Assembly: GCA_013076295.1 (NCBI GenBank)
Contig: RQOL01000466.1
Coordinates: 5,375,080 to 5,439,079 of the forward strand
Direction: 5' to 3'
Length of the DNA: 64,000 bases
From: Sanderia malayensis
Lineage: Eukaryota > Cnidaria > Scyphozoa > Semaeostomeae > Pelagiidae
The position numbers and the translations under genes were made by a program. The notes under the pieces are model-generated. The model had not been told where the DNA came from, searched no databases, and was given only the letters and a program-made list of their open reading frames with translations. This document shows, in pieces, positions 1 through 13,168 of this stretch (within the stretch, counting starts at the first letter, position 1; each line of letters begins with the position of its first letter).

Positions 1-85
1 GGCTTGCATGCTTATCTGATGCTTATCTGAAACCAACAATGATATGACATGTTAATCTGTTTCAATATGTTGATTTCCACTACAG

Positions 86-759
86 GTCATGTTGTTAAAG
101 AAGATCCATTTACAGTACAGTTGAAATTTGACCCATCTGGTCGACCATTCGTTGACAGGGATTATTATACGACTGAGAAAGAGAACAGATGTGTTGTTTG
201 TGGAAAAACTGATGAATATGTGAAGAAAATGGTTGTACCACGTGATTATCGGAGACACTTTCCATCACATCTCAAAGATCATTTGTCCCACGATTGTCTT
301 TTGTTGTGTGTTCTTTGTCACAAAATATCAGAGGTCCACGATTTGCAGTTGAAGAGAAAAATTGCCCAAGATTTTAGTGTGCCTTTGAATACTTGCCGAC
401 ATGCAGATGATCCGGCGTTGAAACGGGTCAGATCCGCTGCGAAGGCGCTCTTTCATTCGTCCAATCAAATTCCAGAAGAGAGAAGGAGAAAACTGGAGTT
501 GAGCATAAAAGAATTCACAGGAAATGAAACTATGGATGATGTGAATTTGAAGGAATTGTCAGAGATAGGTACGACGAGAGAAAATGACTATTTTCAGGGC
601 TCACACGGAGAAAGAGTTGTTCAACAGCTCATTAAAGATGATAAAGTTAAAGATTTCATCAAAATGTGGAGGGAACATTTCCTTTCGAACATGAGACCGA
701 AATTCCTTCCAAAACTATGGTCCAGTGATCATAACTTGGCAAAGTTTGATCAAAAATAG
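86..759 (+). CDS. EXD2: EXD2-like 3'-5' exonuclease, C-terminal exon (partial)
   Basis: Terminal exon of a gene that begins upstream of the window. A splice acceptor (ctacag) precedes base 86 and the frame runs to a TAG at 757-759, about 224 residues. The protein matches my memory of the C-terminal part of EXD2 (exonuclease 3'-5' domain-containing 2). It has the zinc-binding HNH-like region, seen as CVVCGKTDEY followed about 35 residues later by HDCLLLCVLCH, and a basic stretch after it. The DnaQ-type exonuclease domain would be in upstream exons that are not present. In vertebrates EXD2 is linked to DNA end resection and to mitochondria; that role is carried over by homology only. No in-frame disruption is seen. 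Confidence 0.8.
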
Positions 760-2026
760 ACCGCTTTATTTTATTGACTAACAAAAGCATAGCTGACACG
801 AATGGTTCTTAATATTCTGATTTCTATCGAAATATTAAGAACCATTCGTATCATTTGCAGTCATTGTCGTTAATCGTTGATTTAAAATTGGTTAAAGAGA
901 AGCAGTGTTCGGTTGTGAGATAACTTTACGAAGTTTTGAGCATTTACCATCATTTAATGCAACGTCGATTTTCCCTTTTAATTTGTCCTGCATTTTCAAT
1001 CTGGTTATTTCTCTTGCAATTAAATCTTCTTCGCTTTCGCACACTAGAAAATCAAATACATCAATTTATATTACAAGAAAACTCAAAACGATTACAATGC
1101 CATGAGTAAAATGCGAATTGCGATATTTGTTTGCATAAACCAAAAGGCGGTATGGTCATTAGTAAATATGGATAAGCAATGCTTGGGTCAGAAAACGTGT
1201 CATGTGTGTAAGAGCATAGTTGACAGAACAAAAACTATTTATTCTTGTAAATATGTTTGTGCGTGTCTGTTCACTGATTGTTTTAATAAAAATAGAAGTT
1301 CATCATGTTATGAACAGTGGTGGTGGTTATGAGTGCGACGTTTCGGGAACAGATTATAAGAAAAGTATCTCTCAAAACGTCACAACGCACACATAAACAT
1401 TCTTGTTCATGAAGTAAAAAACCTTTTTCTTGTTAAGACAGTATATTCTATTGACTAAGGCGAGCATACTCGATGCCCAGTTCAAGTAGGTCATATGCAA
1501 AATTTTATGGCAACAACAGATTTCGAGATAAACAATTTTTTGTCTTGTCGAGTACAAATAATAAAAGAATACTGGCGCGAGAGAAATCAGCGGAGAGAAA
1601 TTGCAATTTCAACGTGAAGAAAAGTACATACAATTCATCATGAAAATAAGCGGGACGCTAACAAATAACAAATTGCAGCATGCTAACAGATTCTTCAAAT
1701 AATTAATGAAGTAGACGAAAAACTAAACGCCTACAAGTTTTCTCCCACAGCAAATAACAATCAAACACTGAGAAGAAGTGAAGGATTAAAGTATTTAGAC
1801 TCAATCTCGGATGTTTTCAATCATTTCATGCTTAATAGATAAACACAGCTTGTCATTATCATCTGCTGGCATTAAAGTTTAATTTTCATCATCAACAGAA
1901 GTAAAAACATGTTTTTCTTTCAGAAAATTCGAAGGAGAACGAATGAATGGGAGGACGATAATATACGAACAAATGAATGAATGAAGCATATATGAAAACA
2001 TCTTCAGATTGAACTCTTGTTCAATC
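760..2026. other. Intergenic interval between EXD2 and TEX10
   Basis: About 1.27 kb between two convergent genes. Short open frames here (for example 1102-1332, with several Cys residues) have no recognisable domain, no splice context and no conserved look, so I treat them as noise. The only structured item is a strong inverted repeat at 794-853, listed separately. Confidence 0.6.
794..853. repeat. Strong short hairpin (23-bp arms, 14-nt loop)
   Basis: Bases 794-816 and 831-853 are reverse complements with one mismatch; the inner 18 bp (799-816 with 831-848) are perfect. The loop is 14 nt. It lies 35 bp after the EXD2 stop codon, so it is probably inside the EXD2 3' UTR or just past it. It could be a relic of a tiny MITE, a 3' UTR regulatory hairpin or a miRNA-like precursor; sequence alone does not decide. 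Confidence 0.75.
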
Positions 2027-5000
2027 TTAGTTCTCGATACCCATGAGAGCAGAGGGTAATTCAACAAGCAACAATTTAGACAAAACTCGGTGTTTCATGC
2101 TCTTCAGAACAATCATCAGTTCGTAATCCAACATTTGTTGGTAATTTACTAACTGATGATTGTCTGTAAGAGCATGAAACTCAGCGCATTGGCGTAAAAT
2201 GTTGTTTTTTGTCTTCATTACAATAGTTGTAAAATATAAACATATTTGTACTCACAAGAATTCATGATTGATAAATATTTCCCAAATATCATGTCGTTGC
2301 TCATTAGTATATGATAAATGATTTCAGTGTGCTTATTTTCACTTGTCGTAATTGAGAGCATTAACTCAGCCAACTTTTGAAAGAGTTCTGAATATTCATC
2401 TGAAAATACTGATCTCCATTTGCAAACACTAAATATAAAAAAAACTTTTCATTGATATATTCACTTGATATCGTAATTTCTGTTCGAATATTCCCCTGCG
2501 TTTAGAACAGGTCAAATGATAAACATAGATTTGATAAAATGACAGACTTACTTATTGAAAAATAACAGCAAACTCAAAGCTGTAGTGGCTGGAAGATACA
2601 CAAATTTGATCTAAAAAGACATAATAATAAATTGCAAGTAATTATATGATTATTTGAATGACACAAATAAATAAAATTGTCTAAATAGCATCCATAGTTA
2701 TTTAAACTTACCAACACTCTTTCAAAAGATGGCTTGAATAAATCGAGAAGGAATTCGTTACAATCAAGTGTTTGCAAAATATCTGCAATAACCTAAGAGA
2801 AAATTATGGAGCTATAATTTGTAGATCGAACTGAGTTAATACGAAGTAAATTATTAAAGAATAACGATAAAGATGGTAAAAATATAATTACTACAAATAA
2901 TTAATAATTATTTTGGATATTCATGCATTTGTCTCACCGAAATTAAATCATAGGCATTCTTGTCTGATGCAGCTAGAAAGTAAAATGAAATATCAAAAAA
3001 CACTTTATATTTGAAAAGTTGAATCGATGTAAAAAAATCATAAAAAAGTTTCATCTCTAATAAAATTGAAAAGCCAGAATGACAACAGTATAACAATATA
3101 AATGAGAAACTTACCACTTTCCCCATCAGAAGGGAGAAGGAAATATTTTGAAAACTTTTTGCCATCGTTTGCATCTTCAGAGCTTTGAGAATTTTGTAGC
3201 CTTTCTAATTGTGAAACTGTCATACCTAAATCAAGAAATAGGCAATATTCTACTAAAACGATTCAAAGAGAAATGAATTAATGATAAATAATAAATTGTA
3301 GAGCAATAGTCTACCAATGTGAAAAAGATTTCTTACCAAGTACAACAGAAAAAACAAAGCTTAAAAAAAGAGGCAGGCTTAGCGATTTCTTCTCATTTAA
3401 GCTGACAAAAGAAAAAGAAAAAATGAAAATATTACATGTGTATATTATATAAATAACAGAGTGAAGTGCAATGAAAAAAAAAATAATTATCATACCAGTA
3501 GAATAACACAAATATGACTTTATGCTTCGTCAGTTGTGGAATGTCTTCACAATGGCAGATTATTGCAAAGCTTTCTACGATATCCTTTGATATTTCTGGC
3601 AGCAGAAAGACCAATTCAATTAATTTCTTTTGCAAAACATTTGCGTCTTTGTTTGACATTATACCCTCTTGTGAAGCTACAAAAAATAACAAGAATATAT
3701 ACGATGTGATAAAAAATATCATTTGAAGCTTATGATAATTCGAACAAGAGTAAATAAAACTCAATTAAAAAAATATTAACAAGGATGCAGAATTATTACC
3801 GATAGCATTGCTTATTGCTGAGGAAAGTGAATCACACCATTGGAGAGATGCAAAATTTTGAATAAGATACTTGTTCATGATAGATAAGAGCTTTTCAATA
3901 AAAACAAATCTATTTGTTGGGGTATTCTGGAGATCAGATGGAAGGATATTCATCCAGCAGTTGAATATATTTACCAATGAGTTAGAGGGGCTATAAAATA
4001 AAAAATGCAATGAAAAATGAGGATATAAATAAAACTTTAAAATCACCTTAGATTTAATATTCAAATATTTGGTATAATAATCAAGAAATATACAAAACAC
4101 ATGGCTTGTGTACGAGTCACAATGAAAGTAGAAAGATTGCACCAACCTTCCATCGAGGAATTCAAAAAATTTGTCAAGCACTGAAAGCAAATTAAGCTTG
4201 ATTGAAATATCTTTTGTTGCCTTGTACAATGTGAAGACACTTTCTAATGTTTGGCAAATGTTGTCAGCCAAAATGAATTCTATAAGATTAAAAAATCCTT
4301 GTAACAATTTAATATTCATCAAAAAAAGGCCACAAGGCATGAAAATATTTGTTAATAGATTGCTCTTAAAAGAAGGTAAATATGGCCACAAGGATCATTG
4401 TAAATACACTCGAATCAAAACTGGAGATGATGAAAATCAAAAGAAACCTCAGTAAATTATATTTCATCATATGAAAAAACTTGTGACTTGATTACCTGTT
4501 TTATCATTCTTTTTGCCCATAAAAATTTCACACAGACATATGAAAACATCAGTAGTTGCAATGATTTGACTCTTGAAACTATTTGCTTCAGCATTGGCCA
4601 GTAAAGATTGTATGTAACGCAGGACCTTTCTACAGATCAATAAATGAACTCTAACTTTTTCCCCAGTCTCAGACTTTAACAATTTGACATATGTACAGCA
4701 TATGTTGATATTCAGGAGCACAGCAGTGTCACCAATAACTGCAGTGCTTGAAGCCTTCTTCTGATATTTATCTGACAGATCTGCTGATGAATATGGAAAA
4801 TCTTTCATGAAAAACTTAATAAAATCATCAAAAAAAGAATCACCAAGTGAAGTTAATGTATCGGAGTTGCTCAATGACAAATCCATGATGTTGAGTTTAA
4901 TAATTTCAGATATTGTTAGCATTGATGGCATAGATGAATCCTTTGCAGCATTGCTTAGTGGGTTGTTGGAGAAATTTGCAAGTTTTGCCTCATTCCAACA

Positions 5001-6197
5001 TTGAAAAAGAGCTGGCAAATGTGACAATATAATTTTCTTTGGATCAGTTTTGTAAATTGACACAGTTTCTTCCACGCCAAGGCGATCAATTGCCATGCTC
5101 GTAGCATTGTCAACTTGTGGGGGGAATTTATGCAGTTGAACATGAGAAATTGTTTGTGATAAATAAATCTCGTTTTCGCTGTTTCTCCCAAGTAAACCAC
5201 AAGCATCATTTGATTTGAAGATTAATGAGGATATTTTGAGCAAACGTTCCAAGACAGCTTGTTTCGTTTTTAACGATGATATCTTACTAGTTGGATCAAT
5301 TGAAATCTCTTGACTAACAAGCGATGATATTCCTTTATGACTTTGCTTGGTACCTTTATCAAATTTTGTTGAACGAGAATTCTGTTTGTAAGATATTAAG
5401 CTCAGAATGCTTGGCAAAACTTTTGTGCTGTCCTTCATGAAAACTTTTGGAAAAGATTCCAAGCAGATGTCAAGAAATTGAAAAGAGTCAAGTTGGATGT
5501 CTTCATTAATGTGTGTCATGGCACAATTCAAATGAGCCATTATAAAAGAGAAAAATGGATAAATTTCCTGTTCTGTAATGTTGCTGAAAACATGTCTCAA
5601 ACATGAAATAAAGTTCTTGCGTACAATATGATCAGAATCCACTGACTTTTCAAGCAATTTTGGAATAACTTGACTCAGATTTTGACGCAGTACAGTTGGA
5701 TGTTGGATGAAGAAATCTTTCAATGCCAATGAAGCATCTTGCCTTGTGTTTTGATTGTAATGTGATAAATGACTTAGGATATCCTGCAAAAAACACTGAC
5801 GTTTATGAATATGCTTTGGAAAAACAATACAAGTGGCATGATATAACAAATTAAAACTGTAAACACCAAGGTCCACATGATGAATAAACTCATAGCATAA
5901 CATGAGTGCTTTAAATATCTACGTACAGTACAACTAATACTACCCTACAAAGTAAACATGTGTAAAAATAAAATATTTTATTTAATTTATATTTTATTGT
6001 CTTTCACAAACCTTTAAACTTAAATTTCGTCGATTTGTAGGCTCGTTCTTTTCTTCCAACTGGCCTAGAATGCTTATTGCTCTAGATTTAAATGAAACAT
6101 CAGTGCTATTTGCTGCACTGGGTTTCTTTTTACCTACTTTCAACTTCACTTTGCTGAAATCAGCATTCTTTTGCTTCTTTTTCTTTGATTTCGCCAT
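2027..6197 (-). CDS. TEX10: TEX10 / Ipi1-like ribosome-biogenesis HEAT-repeat protein
   Basis: Multi-exon gene. The first exon (6012-6197) starts with a very lysine-rich stretch (MAKSKKKKQKN) and ends at a GT donor. It joins in frame to a large exon at 4496-5783 containing DILSHLSHYNQNTRQDAS and further HEAT/ARM-like helices. Downstream coding blocks, in order, are about 4170-4375, 3785-4000, 3515-3690, 3115-3225, 2940-2973, 2715-2785, 2554-2615, 2300-2430 and 2027-2215, ending in a TAA at 2027-2029. The joint between the 4496 donor and the next exon did not resolve cleanly by phase, so that junction is uncertain. TEX10 (yeast Ipi1) belongs to the PELP1-TEX10-WDR18 complex that works with SENP3 and LAS1L in maturation of the large ribosomal subunit in the nucleolus. 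The start is 156 bp from the HAT1 start on the opposite strand. Confidence 0.82.
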
Positions 6198-6353
6198 TTT
6201 TCCTTCGCCTTACAAGTGCTACAAAAGAAAATGGGCCAAAAAAGAAAGGAATACACGTGTTGCGCGCGTAATATTGCTGACCCTCCCACTTCTACGAATT
6301 TCATATCAGCGAAGCGAGGCTAATTTTTCGCGGGAAGTAATTCTTTGATCAAA
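6198..6353. promoter_or_regulatory. Bidirectional promoter TEX10 / HAT1
   Basis: Only 156 bp separate the two divergent start codons, so both 5' UTRs and the core promoter must overlap here. The segment contains an E-box CACGTG at 6254-6259 followed at once by an alternating GC run (TGCGCGCG, 6261-6268) resembling an NRF1 half-site. No TATA box is evident. This arrangement is typical of housekeeping gene pairs in compact animal genomes. Confidence 0.6.
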
Positions 6354-9300
6354 ATGGCTGTGGGAGTTGGAGGTAAGAATGAACATTTATTAATTGATTA
6401 ACGATAAAACTGGAAGTTGAACAGTCAACAAGAGCTAAAGGAGTGTTTGCCTTCGTACGGATAAATTAATCAGCATGTTATACGCGTTATTATTGTCAGA
6501 GCAGCAGGCCGCGGCGAGCTTAGGTTTAGATGCTTCAGGCACTCCTCCCTGGCCACATGACAACCAAAGGGGGGGCGAAGCGAAGGGGTGTTTACAATTT
6601 AATCGAGATCCATTGTAAGCAAAATCATACTTTTCAGAAATCGTGTTTCGAAAGAAGGAAGATGAATACAGATGCTGTGCCAATGACGTCATTAACATGA
6701 AATTGGGTAATATGAATAGTCTGTGAACAACCTTTTTTGTTTACATTTCTGTTAACCTTTCAAGTCTACATTTCACGAAATTTATTTGATTCTGTTTTTA
6801 TTCAGTAACATCAAAAGATGACATTGAGGATCCTGATAATTCTTTTCAGCCTGAGATGAGCCATCAAATATTTGGAGAAAAGTACATGAAACTCTTCCAA
6901 ATCAGTCTACACTTTTTTTTAATAAGCAACTAGACTTTGGTCCAGCCCTGAAAGTTGCTTAAAATTTTGGATATTTTAGCCCTCAAAGTTGCTTAAAATT
7001 TTTTGTACCTATAACAGCCTCTCCTGTCCCCAGGGTACCACTCCTAAGTTTGTGGGTCAAAATCATCAACTGTAACGCCTACAACACAAAACTTAAGAGA
7101 CAGTCAGTGTAAACATGTTAGTCAAGAACTTCAACAGCACAGTGAACATTTGTGCCCAGTTTTAGCATTTTACGTTTGAATTCTTAGTTGCTAACAGTAA
7201 TTCAATTGAGCCCTCGAGTTGCTTAATGTTAAGGTCAATCCAGCCCTAGTTGCTTATTGAGCGGTTGGTTATTAAAAAAAAAGTGTATTTTATCTATTAT
7301 GACTCAAACTATTTTTTTAATGCAACAATTATAATGACCTGCCAATTTTACTTTGTTTTTAGTGAATCAATATTTGGGTATAAAGGATTGAATGTGAAAG
7401 TACTTAGTTTTTCAATTTTAATCACATCGAGTATATGATCTGAAATGTTCCAATGTTTTACCTAATTGTGGTTATCTTCTTTTGTGTGGTAGATTTATTG
7501 TCATGCTGGGAGTCTTTTAACATACCTTGGCATGGAATACAAAGAAATTATCCCAGATTCATTTCAGATTGAGGTATTACACATTTTACCACATACAACT
7601 TTGTCACTAATTCCTGTAGAAGCCAACCAATTGGACCAATTGTAATCCACATACACCATATCATCCTCTTCCTCTTCACATCATAGGTTGATAAAGTCCT
7701 GCCAAATATTGCAGAAAAGCTAAGCCCAGGTGATTTGATTTTGCAAAAGGAAATTTACTACACACCTTCTGATATCATAGTACACACTTTTTATATAAAG
7801 AAGCTAATTTTCTTGCCAAGGCTGAATATTTCTAACAATTTCAATTTTGAGACTTGATTTATTCATATGCTATTCATAACTGGTCCTTGTTTTGCTTTGT
7901 GAGAGAGCTCAGATAAACAAAACATCCTAGTCCTGATTTTGTTTGAGCCTGAGATTTGGCTTCATTCTTATATTATTCTTAGATTTTAGAGTATTTCAGT
8001 ATTTTTATAAACTATATTTTTATAAGAGAAGTGTGTATCACAAATTCTTGCAGATGTTGGTTCGTAATGCTGTCTATGCATTTTTGACAGGATATTGTAC
8101 CAATCTTGATGAATTCATTGCAAAATTTCCTGAGGAGAGCTCATTCAAGCCAATGGGAACCAAATTACATTCATACAAACGTGACGATGACATCTACGAG
8201 ATTTACCAAGTAAATAACTCATGGCTTGATCTGCTGCTACTTTACGGATATATTGAACTTTCAGCTGGCTTCTAATAAGTTAATATCTTTATTGCTGTAA
8301 TTTACAGGCAGATATATCTGTGCAAAGGCTAAGAGAATATCATGAACGGCTGCAGCCTTTTATTCTTTGGTACATTGATGCTGCTATGTACATTGGTAAG
8401 TTGCAATCACTTGTAATGATTTCCTTGTACAACTAAGACCTTTAAGCCATCTTCAAACTGACATAAATTGAATCTTGACTTTTTTAACAGATGTAGATGA
8501 TGAGCGATGGAACTTTTTCCTTGTGTAAGTTGTTATGTCTTCAATCGCAACCATGTCAACAAGTATCACTTTAAAACATTGACCGTTAGTCATGTTCTGA
8601 TCTTTCAGGTTCATGAAAACAAAAGGACATACAGCTGATTATGAATATCGCGTTTGTGGTTATATGACGGTGTATCACTACTATGCATATCCTTCCAACT
8701 TGAGACCAAGAATAAGGTTATCATTCCCTTGCACTTACAATGAAACTTTCTGTAAATCCACGAATATACCCCCATTCAAAAATTCGTTTTTGCAAGTAGT
8801 ATCAGTATTTGTGCTAGTAACATACTACAAATACAATAGTATGGTAGGTAGAGTACAATAGTATCAGTATTTGCACTAGTTACATAGTCTTTGTGCTGCT
8901 CAGATAACCTAGAAACCAGTGTATATCTGGTATGTTGTATTTGCAATTTATTCTTTTCCTTTCTAGCCAAATGTTACTCTTGCCACCTTATCAAAGAAAA
9001 GGCCATGGAGGTGAGATAATAATGCATCCATGGCGGCATTTAGTAGGGGGTGGGCACAAATAATTGAAATATCTGTGGGTAATTTGTAACCTGTCAGAGT
9101 AAGAAAATTAAAACCTGTTGGTAAACTAGAGATACTTTGTTTTTGTGTCATTAGTAAATCATAATATTGGTCCAGACACCCTTCCCTAAGATATTGGTGC
9201 ATAATTTGTATACTCTCCGAGTACATTGGTTGAATCTACATAATAACATGATACTTTTCTACATTAATACATTAATGTGACAGCTATACATCTTACGATT

Positions 9301-10177
9301 CTTGCATTGCATTTTTCAGCTGAGCTCCTCAAGACAGTGAATAAATATTATGAGAGAAATGATGATGTCATTGACATTACAGGTGTGACAACAATTTCAT
9401 TACAATTGCAAATTTTCAAAAATGGTTTCGATTTTTGTTTTTTGTTTTGCTGAAATGTCTGTTTCTATTTATAGTTGAAGATCCATCAGATGATTTTATC
9501 AGGCTTCGAGATTTTCTTGATTGTAAAAGATGCAAGACACTGCCTGCATTCAGTGATGAAAATTTGAAAAAAGGATTCAATAAAGACATGACTGAAAACG
9601 CAAGAAAAAAATTCAAAATTCCAAAGGTATTGTCCATTTGATTAATGATGTTCTCTACGTCTCACAAATTTGAGTCGCAAATTATTCTTGATTGATTAAC
9701 AAGGTATTTTCTTAACTTAAGAACCAAGCAAGACGGGCATATGAAATTCTGCGATTGCAAGTGACAAATACAGCTGATGCAGAAGAATACAGAAATTATC
9801 GCCTTGATGTGAAACAAAGGCTCAACATTCCTTTCCAGGTAAGACAGGATAGCAGACGAGAAAATGATAGTTTTCATGAACTTACCGATTCAAAAAGCTT
9901 TCCTTGGCAAAGACCCAACTCCTTGCTTTGTCAAATTGCAAATTTGTTGCTCTATGATTGAATTACGTGTTAATAACATTAGTTGTTATATTTTTGTATT
10001 TTGTAATAGAAAGAGGCACGTGATATGAAGAAACTGCAAAACAATCTATCAAGTGAAGAGATACATGAGGCATTGAAGGATACAATAAACGAAGAAAGAT
10101 TGCAACGGCTTGACGAAGGATTCAAAGAATTAGAACAAAATTATAGAAGAGTTATTGATAGACTTGCTACTGCATGA
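6354..10177 (+). CDS. HAT1: Histone acetyltransferase type B catalytic subunit HAT1
   Basis: Fourteen exons read through in frame to 385 residues: 6354-6372, 6806-6881, 7363-7399, 7493-7573, 7687-7729, 8091-8219, 8309-8395, 8491-8524, 8609-8716, 8967-9010, 9320-9382, 9475-9626, 9722-9838 and 10010-10177. Human HAT1 is slightly longer (about 419 aa). Diagnostic parts are the N-terminal FGYKGL, REYHERLQPFILWYIDAA, DVDDERWNFFLV, the GNAT motif A acetyl-CoA loop QRKGHG, and the C-terminal helix ending DYRRVIDRLA. HAT1 acetylates new cytosolic histone H4 on K5 and K12 before chromatin assembly, with RBBP4/7. Intron 2 contains a small inverted-repeat element (6921-7258). Confidence 0.93.
6921..7258. 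mobile_element. Putative MITE in HAT1 intron 2
   Basis: A 338-bp segment bounded by a perfect 13-bp inverted repeat (AATAAGCAACTAG at 6921-6933 and its complement at 7246-7258). The motif 'agccct...agttgctta' recurs inside at about 6950, 6980, 7210 and 7245, so the ends are extended imperfect repeats. No coding capacity. It splits no exon. No convincing target-site duplication was found. Confidence 0.5.
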
Positions 10178-10466
10178 TATCCAAAGAGTATATAATTGGC
10201 CTTTGGAATATGGACAATTGATGTTGCTGTAGGTGTAGATGCTAACTGATTTCTCATATTTGTTGTTAATATGTTTTTGATCCATACTCAAATAGATATC
10301 AAACAAATTGAAAATGCTTTTCTTCTGCTCTTGTTGTTAATATAATTTTGAAAAATGCTCAAAAACTCTACATACCTTTTATATGAATTGTTTCAAATTA
10401 ATGATGGACAGTATTATAGAATATGATAATAGAAAAAGTATGAATATTGATATTGAAATAAACCGA

Positions 10467-12598
10467 TTAAACCAGTGAGCAATAACTAGCACAGTTTTGA
10501 ACTCCACCAGTTGCAGATTCTCGAATTGAAATTCGACCTGTTTGATTTGAATCTTTCTCCCAGAGTCCTGGAGTCTGAATTATCTAAAATAAATTGGAAG
10601 AAACATTGAATATATATCAATTGAAATAAATAATCCACATTTATTTATAACAGAGTTATGTGGGTGGTAAGAAAAAGGTTGTACCTTCTCTACAAGTTCT
10701 TCAAATGCACATTCTACACCATCCTTTGTCTTGGCACTGAAAATGAAAATATGAACTCAAGTATACTGAAAATGCCTGCTTTCTTTTGAAGCTGAGTACT
10801 GCATTCTTTTCACTTTTACATAAAAAAACATGAACAGGGGCACACCAAGGAATTGTTTGAAGACTCTTACCTTGCTTCGATGAACAACATTGCATGCTTC
10901 CTGGCAAATTGTTGGCCCTCTTGTCTTGAAACTTCACGACCAGGCTTAATAACGAATTTAAGAAATTTGAAAGTTGAATTCGTAAATAGCAATCGCAAAA
11001 AATAAGTCTCAATATTTTAACAAATATAAGCATACTTGATCAATTTTATTTCCAACCAACATTTTAACAACATCCTGCTTTGTTGAATAGGTGTCACACT
11101 CTGATAACCAATCTTCTAATTTATTAAACGTTGCTTTATTTGTTACATCATACACTGAAAGAAGAAAGAGTTGTTGCAGATAAACATAATGTAGAGAAGC
11201 ATGTGCAACAAAGTCTCAGATTGGAAAGTTTGAATGTTTCTGCGTTTGTGCGGCTGCAAGTGACATGCATTTTTGAAGTATGATTGGCATTGTGCAATGT
11301 CAGCTGAATAGCTGTCAAACCGTCTGTTGTCATTACACCTTACATTTTGGCTATCAACACGCCAGACCATAAAAACGGAGATAGGTCAAAAAAGACAATA
11401 TTGCTAATTTGTTAAAAATAGCAATATAAATTTTTGATCTGCATGCAGAGCTGATTTGAGGTGTTAGCTTATATCGTAAACTCTCCACATTACTGCAAAT
11501 AAATACAAACTTTCCAAACTGGAATAAAAATATGTTAGGTTTAAAAGAATTTGCGAGGTTGACTTCTTACCCAATATAATGCCTTGTGCTCCACGGTAAT
11601 AACTTGGTGTTAAAGTCCTAAATCTTTCTTGTCCTGCAGTGTCCTGTTACCAAACAAATTTTATCATATATGTGCAATGCGAAATTACCTTGCTTGAGAA
11701 TAACCAGACCTGCCAACTCCCCCGGTTTGGCTGGAGGGCTCCCAGCATGCCACTGATTCCCCTCACCGCACATCACTAAAATCTCCCGGTAAACTGTAAC
11801 TTTAAGTAAGTTTATGGTTAAACGATGCTATTTTTAACTGTTGCTTAAAATTTTTAACTTCCTAACTGCTTCTTAACTTTCTGTCCCACTTTTTTGCCGT
11901 AAGTGTACAAGTCATAGTTGAGCAAGAGGTCTGGGTTGGGGAGTGATTCCACGACTGTGTGGCGAGATGAGTCTGATGAAACATGACCATGCCCCCTGCC
12001 CCCCTAGAAGCGGCCCAAAAAAGGTTTGCAGGTCTGGAATAACTATTTACAACTTGATTAGTTGGGATTGTATGACCTTACCCATATCGCAAGTTTTGTT
12101 GTATTACCATCTATTTTTATCGTCTTCACTTTGAAATCAACACCTATGTATATTAAATAGAAAAAATGAAATAAATTGATGGACAAACATGTTACAAAAA
12201 TCATTCATTCGGTTGTTACATCACCAATTGTGTGATGTAACAGCTTAATGAAGGAATTGATGTGGTAGCTTACCAATTGTTGGTCCAATGTCTGGATCAA
12301 ATGTGTCATCTGTAAACCTTATCAACAAGCTATAAAATAATAAATAAACATAAAATGTTAGCAAATACAAAATGTCAATATTGATATTGTTAAATCCTCC
12401 TCTGCCTTGTTGCTGCATTGCGTACACATACACAGAATACAAAATATTTTCATTAAATAAAATAAAACATGATAACTAGGATAGTTTGTTTAGATAAACC
12501 ATCAATGCAATAATAAATTGATTTAAATACCTTGATTTGCCAACAGCGCTTTCTCCGATAATCAAAATTTTCAATGTTGTTAATACGTCATCATCCAT
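10467..12598 (-). CDS. RAB18: Small GTPase RAB18
   Basis: Eight exons on the minus strand: 12531-12598, about 12273-12331, 12083-12146, 11573-11645, 11036-11157, 10865-10940, 10683-10740 and 10467-10585. The protein starts [17 protein letters not shown] and carries the P-loop (GESAVGKS), switch I ([16 protein letters not shown]), [21 protein letters not shown], the guanine-specificity motif GNKID, and ends in a single-cysteine prenylation motif, CSLV. It is near-identical to human RAB18 in the G domain, about the usual 206 residues. RAB18 acts on ER membranes and lipid droplets. One intron contains an inserted 332-bp element (11705-12036). It is convergent with HAT1, with about 290 bp between the two coding ends. 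Confidence 0.95.
11705..12036. mobile_element. hAT-like MITE in a RAB18 intron
   Basis: A 332-bp non-coding element starting CAGACCTGCC and ending GGTTTGCAGGTCTG, so the 8-bp termini CAGACCTG/CAGGTCTG are perfect inverted repeats. It is flanked by a 7-bp direct repeat GAATAAC (11698-11704 and 12037-12043), which looks like the target-site duplication. Terminal CAG and a 7-8 bp duplication fit a non-autonomous hAT element. Confidence 0.7.
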
Positions 12599-13168
12599 GT
12601 TTTACATCGGCCTAGAGGCCTTGCCTTTCTCGAAAAAATGCAGCCCCTACGATTATATAAATATAACTAAATACTTTCAAATTGCGTAAAAATGTTTGAG
12701 TTAATAGTTTTTATGTCTTATCATCGTCCAAAGTGATAAATAAATTCAGAATATGAACTTCAAGAAAAGACAAAATTCCACACGAAGCCGCAAAAGACCT
12801 GTTGTTGTGACGTAACATATTTACAAGAGACCTGGACACGATTCCGTCCAGTGATGTCATGAGCTAGATTGTTTCAAAGAATTGGTTGCAAAATATAAAA
12901 GTAACTCAATCAATGCATATTCATTCAGATATAAAAAGTTTATTTATCTCTATAATTATCATACATATTTATTTATAAATGCAAACCATATAAAACTATA
13001 TTTCTCATTTTTGTTTAGTTTGACTTTGAAAATGTTGTTAGAAAGTAACAGTAGTTGGGTTATGTTTATGAGACAATAAAAATCAAATGAAAGCAAGGTA
13101 ATGCTAGTTAAAATATATTATCTTCTTCTGAAGTGTAAAATCTTTAATTTAGATTATTTTTCGTTTTA
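12599..13168. other. Intergenic, RAB18 5' side and SLC49A3 3' side
   Basis: About 570 bp, AT-rich. It must contain the RAB18 promoter and 5' UTR and the 3' UTR of the next gene. I see no gene or clear regulatory motif in it. Confidence 0.5.

Noticed and set aside
905..1332. Two short open frames, the second Cys-rich
   Set aside because: No domain, no splice context, and their length is expected by chance in AT-rich intergenic DNA.
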